Positions 8,015 to 14,741 of a DNA stretch of 26,043 bases are shown one piece after another (within the stretch, counting starts at the first letter, position 1; every line of letters begins with the position of its first letter). The stretch comes from JBBDMU01 sp040878115 (GTDB lineage: Bacteria; Bacteroidota; Rhodothermia; Balneolales; Natronogracilivirgulaceae): positions 1 through 26,043 of the forward strand of contig JBBDMV010000066.1 in the NCBI GenBank assembly GCA_040878115.1, written 5' to 3'. A program made the position numbers and the translations under genes. Below the pieces are notes generated by a model. It was given only the letters and a program-made list of their open reading frames with translations. It did no database searches and was not told the DNA's origin.

Positions 8015-9538
8015 GTGAAAACCCTTTTTTACCGGACTGTATTTTTCCTTTTTTTATTATTTACTTTCTCATTGAGCCTTACGCATCATGTTGAAGCTCA
8101 ACCTGTGCTTTCTCAACAATCCATATCAATGGGTGGTGGGGCAAGTTATATTACAGGTCCTGCGGCAAATTTCTATAATCCGGCCAACTTGATGATAAGG
8201 GATAACATCAGGCCCAACAAGCTAATACTGGCTCAGGGAGGTTTTTATTTAAGTGAAGGGATAAAGGCGGAGGATCTTACACAAGATTATATAGGCTTCG
8301 GTGATTACTTTACCAATTTTGATGCCACAAAACCCCGTCCTGATTATTCATCATCTGAAATACTGCAACTCAGGTTCTCAAATGATAATTCAATATTTTC
8401 CAACTCGGCGCGCTTCGATATTATAGCTTTTGGGTTTAGCTTTACACGCAAACAACATGCGTTCTCCCTGGCCTTACGGTCCCGGAGCACCAACTCGTTC
8501 GAAATTAGCCGTGGATGGTATGATGATACCTTTCAAAGCTCAGGCCAGGAGGACAAGCTGGAAAGGACCTTACGGCAAAACGTGCAAACCTATCACGAGT
8601 TATCACTGGGCTTCGCCCGGGAGGTATCTATGGTAAACGGCTGGATACCTGGCCTGAACAGGCTTTACTTCGGGATTGCACCCAAACTTATGGTAGGTGG
8701 GATGTTCTTTGACGGCGATTATACTTCTACCTATTTCCGCGACCAGGGTGGCAATGATATGCAATATACCAGCCAATACAGTGCCAGGTCGGTTGCCGAT
8801 AAGCAGCCCTCCTTAGCTCCTAAATCAGATGCAAGTTCTTCAACTAACCTAATGACGGGCCAAAGACAATCACTATTTGAGCCTACGGGAACAGGAGTAG
8901 GATTGGATGTCGGTTTAACTTTTGTTATGAGCCTGGATGATGATAATTCACTAGCTCCAAAATCTGATGGCCCGCTTCGTAAATCGCTTCGGTTCAGTGT
9001 GTCGATGACCGACATTGGTTTTATCTCTTACAATGAACAGCCGTTGGTCCTTCGAACTTCCAGTGATACCACACGAGCTGCCAGCACCCCTGAGAATATT
9101 CACAGGGATTTCACAGGTCAGATCGGAGAGTTCACTAGTTTCATCAGCGAAAAATCTGATAAGTCTGAATCGTTGGGAGCAGCAACATCAGTAGAGAAAA
9201 AATTCAACTATAAGCTACCGGCTGCTTTGCACCTTGGTTCAGCACTTCAATACAACCGATTTCTGGTAGCCGTTGACGCTGAGTATCAAATAAGCCCGGT
9301 ACGGTTTGATCAACAAGGCTGGCATACCCGTGTTGGCACCGAATTTCGTTTGCTGAAGTTCATCCCATTACGGTCAGGTATAACGCTAAATCCATCCATG
9401 GAAACCACCCTCGGTATAGGGGCAGGAATCGATGCGGGGTTATGGGAAGTATCGGTAGCTACTCAGCTAAAGCAGGGTTATAACAAAAAAGCCTATACCG
9501 TAGGCCTTGCTGTAGCGGCCTTGCAGTTTCGATTCTAA
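8015..9538 (+). CDS. Putative outer-membrane beta-barrel protein, DUF5723/PorV-like
   Basis: 507-residue exported protein. Residues 1-29 are a signal peptide: a positive start (MKTLFYR), a hydrophobic core rich in Phe/Leu, and a likely cleavage after VEAQ. The mature start SMGGGASYITGPAANFYNPANLM resembles the first strands of FadL/PorV-like barrels of Bacteroidota, in which a small-residue run and NPA or NPAN motif are typical. The rest alternates polar and hydrophobic residues and ends in Phe (ALQFRF), as expected for an outer-membrane barrel. The start is GTG at 8015, 198 nt after pcrA, with no obvious promoter. The segment SLAPKSD occurs twice (near 8813 and 8950). Substrate unknown. Assignment to DUF5723 is by resemblance only. 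Confidence 0.65.
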   Translation: MKTLFYRTVFFLFLLFTFSLSLTHHVEAQPVLSQQSISMGGGASYITGPAANFYNPANLMIRDNIRPNKLILAQGGFYLSEGIKAEDLTQDYIGFGDYFTNFDATKPRPDYSSSEILQLRFSNDNSIFSNSARFDIIAFGFSFTRKQHAFSLALRSRSTNSFEISRGWYDDTFQSSGQEDKLERTLRQNVQTYHELSLGFAREVSMVNGWIPGLNRLYFGIAPKLMVGGMFFDGDYTSTYFRDQGGNDMQYTSQYSARSVADKQPSLAPKSDASSSTNLMTGQRQSLFEPTGTGVGLDVGLTFVMSLDDDNSLAPKSDGPLRKSLRFSVSMTDIGFISYNEQPLVLRTSSDTTRAASTPENIHRDFTGQIGEFTSFISEKSDKSESLGAATSVEKKFNYKLPAALHLGSALQYNRFLVAVDAEYQISPVRFDQQGWHTRVGTEFRLLKFIPLRSGITLNPSMETTLGIGAGIDAGLWEVSVATQLKQGYNKKAYTVGLAVAALQFRF

Positions 9539-9721
9539 ACAATCCTGCTTTAGATTTACTTAATATCTGAAATCAAATCCCCCCCAAAAGAAGCTATTCC
9601 ATATGCATGACAAAAAGCCATGCAATTAACCTTACACCTGACGTTATGCTAGAAATGGTGGCTTTGGAATCTTTTTTGCTTAAGACTCTTTAATACTCAA
9701 TTTTTTAAACAAAATATTATT

Positions 9722-12238
9722 ATGAAAGACTACGAAAAGCTTTCCAACATTAAAATCATGGGTTCTGACGAACTAGACGATTTTGAACAGGCAATTCCCC
9801 TTCTTTCCGAAGAAGAGGAAAAACAAATGACAGAATCTGAGATCCCGGAAGAGCTTCCTATTCTCCCTTTAAAAAACACCGTTTTATTTCCTGGCGTGGT
9901 TTTCCCCATAACCGTGGGCAGAGATCGCTCTTTGGCTTTGGTAAAACAAGCATATGAGTCCAACAAAATTATTGGCATGGTAACCCAACGTAAGGAGAAT
10001 CAGGAAACACCAAAACCCGAAGAACTTTATCAGATAGGAACGGTCGCCAGGATCCTGAAGCTCATTAAAATGCCTGACGGGAGCAGAAGCATTGTGATTC
10101 AGGGCAAAAGCCTATTCAAGATTCAAGAGTTTTCGCAGGTAGATCCCTTTTACACGGCAAAAGTAGAACCTTATCTCACCGAACAGGATATTTCGGGTGT
10201 CGAGCTGGATGCCTCTTTGAGGTCCGTTAAGGAAACGGCTCTCCGGATTGTGAACTTGTCTCCGAATATTCCTTCAGAGGCGGCAATGGCGATCAATAAC
10301 ATCACCAGTCCTAAGTTTCTGCTGAATTTCATTTCATCAAACCTGAACATTTCATTGGCTGAGAAGCAGGCTTTATTAGAAACTAAGCGTTTCTCAGAGA
10401 AAATGGAAAAAGTGATATCTTACCTCAACAAAGAACTTCAGGTACTTAATCTCAGCGAAGAGATTAAATCAAAGGTAAAAACTGATATTGACCAGCAGCA
10501 ACGTGATTTTTACTTGCGTCAGCAGCTTAAAACGATACAAGAAGCCCTTGGTGAGGACAGCGAACAAGAAGAAGCGAAAAAGCTACGTGATGAAGCCGGT
10601 AAAAAGAAGTTCCCTGAACATGTGCAAAAAGTCCTCGATAAAGAACTCCAGCGGCTTGAAAGAACTCCTACCAACGCACCCAACTATGGGGTAATCCATA
10701 ACTATATAGAGTGGATAATCGACCTTCCCTGGGAGCATTATTCTGAGGATAAATTGGACCTGGAACACGCCCGAAAAGTTCTGGAAGAAGATCATTATGG
10801 ATTGGAAAAAGTTAAAAAGCGTATTATTGAATACCTGGCTGTACTGAAGCTTAAAAAGGACATGAAAGCACCCATTCTATGCTTCTACGGACCTCCCGGG
10901 GTTGGTAAAACTTCACTTGGAAAATCCATTGCCCGCGCCATGAGCAGGAAGTTCGACCGTTTCAGCCTGGGCGGATTACAAGATGAGGCCGAAATTCGTG
11001 GCCACAGAAGAACCTATATCGGGGCCCTTCCCGGACGAATCATCAAAAGCCTGAAAAAAGTGGGTACCAGCAATCCGGTCATGATGCTTGATGAGATTGA
11101 TAAAGTAGGCTCAAACTTCCGTGGCGATCCAACCTCGGCCCTGCTTGAGGTACTTGATCCCGAGCAAAACGACTCGTTCTACGATAATTACCTGGAACTC
11201 GAATACGATCTTTCAAAAGTTCTCTTTATTGCCACAGCCAACACTCTGGATACCATACCACCGGCTCTGCGTGACCGCATGGAGATTATCCATCTTAGCG
11301 GATATATTCTGGAGGAAAAACTGCAGATCGCGAAACAGTATCTGGTTTCCAAGCAAATCGAAGAGAACGGGTTGAAGTCAGCTCAGTTTAACATCACCGA
11401 TGAAGCTCTCAAAGAAGTCATTGATGCTTACACACGTGAATCGGGTGTTCGTAACCTGGAACGGGAGATTGGCTCTATTACCCGTGGAGTAGCCAGTAAA
11501 GTAGCTTCCAACGAGATTAAAAAAGCAAAAGTTGACAAAAAAGACGTATCCGATTATCTCGGTATGCCTAAGTTTATCTCAGATGTGGCTGAACGGACCA
11601 CAGTTCCTGGTGTTGCAACAGGGTTGGCATGGACACCCTTTGGAGGAGATATCCTGTTCATCGAAGCCAGTATAGCCCGCGGTTCGGGCAAGTTGAGCAT
11701 TACAGGTCAACTTGGTGATGTGATGAAAGAATCAGCCCAATTAGCCCTTGCTTATCTGAAGACGCAAACCGAGGAGCTTAATATCCCGGATGCCGCCTTC
11801 ACCGATTGGGACCTGCACATTCACGTCCCGGCGGGATCCGTTCCAAAAGATGGTCCTTCAGCCGGAGTCTCCCTGCTCGCTGCCGTGGCTTCCATCTTCA
11901 CCCAGCGTAAAGTCAAAAATACGGTAGCCATGACGGGGGAAATCACCCTGCGCGGATTGGTTCTTCCGGTAGGTGGGATCAAAGAAAAAGTATTGGCTGC
12001 ACGCAGGGCAGGCATTAAGAAAGTAATACTGCCTAAAAAGAATGAGAAAGATGTCTCAGAAATAGAGGCGGAGATCATCAAGGGTATTGAAGTCGAATAT
12101 CTTGAACGAATGGAACCTTTGGTTGAATTGGTCCTGGAAAAAGGGGCTGTCCAGGACCCGTCCAAAAAGTTCACCCGCAATAAGCTGCGAAGCAAAACAG
12201 AAGCGGATGACCGCACAGTCTATGCTTCCGAAAAATAA
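9722..12238 (+). CDS. lon: ATP-dependent protease La (Lon)
   Basis: Cytoplasmic AAA+ serine protease that degrades misfolded and regulatory proteins. In 838 residues: the N-terminal LonN substrate domain starts at about residue 44 (ELPILPLKNTVLFPGVVFPI), after a 40-residue acidic extension. A long helical linker precedes Walker A GPPGVGKT (390-397) and Walker B MMLDEID (454-460). The C-terminal protease domain has catalytic Ser713 (DGPSAG) and Lys756 (GGIKEKV), spaced 43 residues as in E. coli Lon. All key residues are present. The ATG at 9722 follows an AT-rich leader. No CIRCE or sigma-32-like heat-shock promoter was seen upstream. The stop TAA is followed immediately by the rsgA start in the same frame. 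Confidence 0.98.
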   Translation: MKDYEKLSNIKIMGSDELDDFEQAIPLLSEEEEKQMTESEIPEELPILPLKNTVLFPGVVFPITVGRDRSLALVKQAYESNKIIGMVTQRKENQETPKPEELYQIGTVARILKLIKMPDGSRSIVIQGKSLFKIQEFSQVDPFYTAKVEPYLTEQDISGVELDASLRSVKETALRIVNLSPNIPSEAAMAINNITSPKFLLNFISSNLNISLAEKQALLETKRFSEKMEKVISYLNKELQVLNLSEEIKSKVKTDIDQQQRDFYLRQQLKTIQEALGEDSEQEEAKKLRDEAGKKKFPEHVQKVLDKELQRLERTPTNAPNYGVIHNYIEWIIDLPWEHYSEDKLDLEHARKVLEEDHYGLEKVKKRIIEYLAVLKLKKDMKAPILCFYGPPGVGKTSLGKSIARAMSRKFDRFSLGGLQDEAEIRGHRRTYIGALPGRIIKSLKKVGTSNPVMMLDEIDKVGSNFRGDPTSALLEVLDPEQNDSFYDNYLELEYDLSKVLFIATANTLDTIPPALRDRMEIIHLSGYILEEKLQIAKQYLVSKQIEENGLKSAQFNITDEALKEVIDAYTRESGVRNLEREIGSITRGVASKVASNEIKKAKVDKKDVSDYLGMPKFISDVAERTTVPGVATGLAWTPFGGDILFIEASIARGSGKLSITGQLGDVMKESAQLALAYLKTQTEELNIPDAAFTDWDLHIHVPAGSVPKDGPSAGVSLLAAVASIFTQRKVKNTVAMTGEITLRGLVLPVGGIKEKVLAARRAGIKKVILPKKNEKDVSEIEAEIIKGIEVEYLERMEPLVELVLEKGAVQDPSKKFTRNKLRSKTEADDRTVYASEK

Positions 12239-13147
12239 TTGATTACCGGCAAGGCCATACGATCAACCGGTAGCTGGTATAAGGTAATTTCACCTGAAGG
12301 TGAGGTTATCGAATGCCGGTTAAAAGGCAAAATGCGCCTGAGCGGCAATCTGGATACGAATCCAGTTGCCGTTGGCGATGAAGTCGAGTACGAGCTTAAT
12401 AATGACGGTACAGGTAGCATCATTCGCATCCTGGAACGGCGGAACCAGATTATCCGGCAGGCCACTCATGGCCGGAGAGGCAGCCAGGTTATCGCCGCCA
12501 ATGTTGACTTGGCTTTCAGCGTTCAGTCCATCCGTGACCCGCAATACAGGCCCGGTTTCATTGACCGGTTCCTGGTCACGTGTGAAGCGTACGGAGTGGA
12601 ACCTGTTATCCTCATCAACAAAATGGACCTGGCCGACGAACAGGATGTAGCTGACATTGAAGAAATCACCCAGCGTTACGAAGCGCTTGGATATACCCTA
12701 CTCACCAGCAGTATTCACGATGAAGAAAGCATCAGCTGTATTCGTGAAATGACAAAGAATAAAGTCTCTGTTTTTGTCGGACCATCGGGCACCGGTAAAA
12801 CCAGTCTGTTGAATACCCTCGACCGGGAACTAAACCTACCTACCGGTGAAGTATCGGCATCCTCGGGAAAAGGAAAACACACCACCACCTTTGCCACTTT
12901 AATCCGGCTATCTCACGACGCCTGGCTGGTTGATACGCCCGGTATCCGTGAATTCGGTTTGGTAGACATAGAGCCTCCCGAGCTTTCCATGTATTTTCCT
13001 GAAATGCGGGAATTGCGACTAACCTGCCGTTTTTACAACTGTACCCACATTCATGAGCCCGGGTGCGCCGTGCACGAAGCCCTTGAATCCGGCAAGATTC
13101 ACCAAAGCCGGTATGAATCATATTGCCGAATTCTGCAATCGCTCTAG
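12239..13147 (+). CDS. rsgA: Ribosome small-subunit-dependent GTPase RsgA
   Basis: Circularly permuted GTPase that acts late in 30S subunit maturation. The 302 residues show an N-terminal OB fold (ECRLKGKMRLSG...NPVAVGDEVEYE), then motifs in permuted order: G4 NKMD (127-130), G1 GPSGTGKT (181-188) and G3 DTPG (232-235), followed by a zinc finger with Cys263, Cys268, His270 and Cys276. The start is TTG at 12239, the first codon after the lon stop. It gives the N terminus expected for the family (ITGKAIRSTGSWY). Because the frame is shared with lon, no other upstream start exists outside lon itself. Probably translated by reinitiation or coupling in a lon-rsgA operon. G1 has GKT where GKS is more usual; both bind phosphate. 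Confidence 0.96.
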   Translation: MITGKAIRSTGSWYKVISPEGEVIECRLKGKMRLSGNLDTNPVAVGDEVEYELNNDGTGSIIRILERRNQIIRQATHGRRGSQVIAANVDLAFSVQSIRDPQYRPGFIDRFLVTCEAYGVEPVILINKMDLADEQDVADIEEITQRYEALGYTLLTSSIHDEESISCIREMTKNKVSVFVGPSGTGKTSLLNTLDRELNLPTGEVSASSGKGKHTTTFATLIRLSHDAWLVDTPGIREFGLVDIEPPELSMYFPEMRELRLTCRFYNCTHIHEPGCAVHEALESGKIHQSRYESYCRILQSL

Positions 13148-13159
13148 GCTTTAGCCTTC

Positions 13160-13192
13160 AGGTTTGAAAACTTTTTAAAAGTTGTCAAACCT
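13160..13192 (+). terminator. Hairpin after rsgA, probable terminator
   Basis: AGGTTTGAAAACTTTT (13160-13175) pairs with AAAAGTTGTCAAACCT (13177-13192) with one mismatch and a minimal loop, 12 bases after the rsgA stop. There is no U-run after it, but the stem core is A/T rich. Its AAAGTTGTCAAA word is shared with the inverted repeat at 14464-14542, so it may be a repeated terminator type in this genome. Confidence 0.6.
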
Positions 13193-13333
13193 ATCACCGG
13201 AATAAGTACAGCATGTTGAATGTTAAGAAAAAATACACGCATTGAAGATGCTTCTTATTAAGATTTATTGTAATATTAGATTGCTTTAATTTAGTTTTTA
13301 ATAATTACCCCTTCCATAAATAACGGAGCTTCT

Positions 13334-14410
13334 ATGAATAAATCATTCTACAGAATTTCATTGCGCTATGCCGCAATATTAGTTTTCGCATTAGCAATTA
13401 ATCTTGGATTCTCATTTAACAGCCATGCTCAATTTGGTGATATTGGCTCAATGATAAAAGCCGGCGGAGCCGATGCTTCCATACTAGCCACAGAATACCT
13501 AAGACCATTTGGCGAAGGTGTTGGAGCCGTCACCAATACCGGCTGGGTTAACAGAGCTAAACCCCACCGCAAACTTGGCTTTGATATTCAGATACGTGCC
13601 TCTGCGGCTATGGTTCCTGATAACCGTCGTAATTTTGAAGTAAACACCCTTGGTTTATCGGATGTTACACGCCTATCTGGCGGTGGAGGCACTGTTACGC
13701 CTACTATAAGCGGCAAAAAGAATTCTGGGATTGGTTTCGATATTTTTGGCAAGGATGCCAATGGCAACGAATACAAACTTGGTGAATTTAACATGCCAAA
13801 AGGGACAGGGTTTCCTTTTATACCTGCTCCTATAGTGAATGCCAGCGTGGGTTTACTATTTGATACCGATGTTATGGTTCGCTTTATTCCTGAAACTTCC
13901 CTATATGGTGTCAATGGTTCTGTGAACCTTATGGGCGCAGGCTTGAAGCACGGGATAAACCAGTATATGCCAGGAGGCTCACTACTTCCTGTTGATCTTT
14001 CCGTAATGGGAGCATTTACCCAATTCAGTATGGAAGCCGACCCCAACGTTCGCATCAACCAAAATGACGATTTTGATCAGCAGCTCATTTTTTCTTCCAA
14101 TTCTTTTAATATGAATGCATTGGTTGGAAAAAATCTGCCTTTTATCTCCTTTTTTGCCGGTGTAGGCTTTGAAACATCTTCAACAAGTTTCAAAGCAAAC
14201 GGTGATTATCCCGTATATGAAGTTAATGCCGGCGGACAACAGGAACAAGCCATACTTACCGACCCCGTAAATATTGCTTATGAAGATAACTCCAGCTTCA
14301 GGGCCATGGCCGGTGCCCGTTTCAGCATCCTGATCCTGGACTTATTTGCTGATGTAACCTATAGCGATTATCTCGTTGGAAGCGCGGGCTTCGGTATCAG
14401 CTTCCGCTAG
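13334..14410 (+). CDS. Exported protein, DUF6588-like
   Basis: 358-residue protein of unknown function. A signal peptide spans about residues 1-32 (basic start, hydrophobic core YAAILVFALAINLGFSF, cleavage after SHA or SHAQ). The mature part begins FGDIGSMIKAGGADASILATEYLRPFGEGVGAVTN, then NTGWVNRAKPH-LGFDI, a pattern I associate with DUF6588 proteins of Bacteroidota. The C terminus has alternating hydrophobic residues and ends in an aromatic-Arg pair (FGISFR), compatible with an outer-membrane barrel. The ATG is preceded by GGAGCTTCT. A weak promoter-like pair, TTG at 13268-13270 and TAGTTTTT at 13292-13299, could serve it. Monocistronic by context, since a hairpin separates it from rsgA. 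Confidence 0.7.
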   Translation: MNKSFYRISLRYAAILVFALAINLGFSFNSHAQFGDIGSMIKAGGADASILATEYLRPFGEGVGAVTNTGWVNRAKPHRKLGFDIQIRASAAMVPDNRRNFEVNTLGLSDVTRLSGGGGTVTPTISGKKNSGIGFDIFGKDANGNEYKLGEFNMPKGTGFPFIPAPIVNASVGLLFDTDVMVRFIPETSLYGVNGSVNLMGAGLKHGINQYMPGGSLLPVDLSVMGAFTQFSMEADPNVRINQNDDFDQQLIFSSNSFNMNALVGKNLPFISFFAGVGFETSSTSFKANGDYPVYEVNAGGQQEQAILTDPVNIAYEDNSSFRAMAGARFSILILDLFADVTYSDYLVGSAGFGISFR

Positions 14411-14463
14411 GCGTATTGAACTACCGATGGCTCGGGTCTGAATGATCGTTAAACGCGGAACGC

Positions 14464-14542
14464 AAAGTTGTCAAATCTTCTCTGGTTGTTTGAAGAATGT
14501 TATTATTATTCGAATCACCGGCTAGCCAGATTTGACAACTTT
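14464..14542. repeat. 15-bp perfect inverted repeat with 49-nt spacer
   Basis: AAAGTTGTCAAATCT (14464-14478) and its exact reverse complement AGATTTGACAACTTT (14528-14542). The arms share AAAGTTGTCAAA with the rsgA terminator hairpin. The large spacer makes a simple intrinsic terminator less likely. It may be an old hairpin split by an insertion, or a miniature element. Confidence 0.65.
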
Positions 14543-14562
14543 TGGATTACATTTCCCCGCTC

Positions 14563-14657
14563 CGAGCGTCTGCACTTAACGAACTTACACCCATTAACGC
14601 CGGTGTAAGTAATAAGCTCCTGGTAATATGGATGCTATGATCTTGAACGTGCATGTG
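14563..14657 (+). repeat. Dispersed intergenic repeat, copy 2
   Basis: Aligns with 139-230 in the same orientation. The central hairpin is CTTACACC (14584-14591) with GGTGTAAG (14602-14609), one base pair longer than in copy 1. The ten-base loops differ while the stem is kept in both copies, which suggests the fold matters. Confidence 0.65.
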
Positions 14658-14741
14658 TAGGGATACACCTCCAGGGCGTTGAGCCGGCATAAAAGGCTTC
14701 TACAGACACTTCTCCCCTCTCACGGCTGATTGCTCACCTCT

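Larger units (their letters stand above)
14411..14741. other. Convergent intergenic region between DUF6588-like gene and polA
   Basis: 331 bases with no coding frame of note. It contains a 15-bp perfect inverted repeat with a 49-nt spacer (14464-14542), the second copy of the dispersed repeat (14563-14657) and a small hairpin of GTGTA with TACAC near 14656-14668. The genes on both sides end into it, so the inverted repeat could terminate either strand. Confidence 0.7.

Noticed and set aside
7794..8018. 74-codon frame bridging pcrA and the outer-membrane protein gene
   Set aside because: It needs a TTG start inside pcrA, has no recognisable domain, and its composition looks like translated intergenic DNA, although it overlaps the next start by GTGA.
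9604..9624. TGCATG/CATGCA inverted repeat upstream of lon as a heat-shock operator
   Set aside because: Only 6 bp with a 9-base spacer. It does not match CIRCE or other operators I know.
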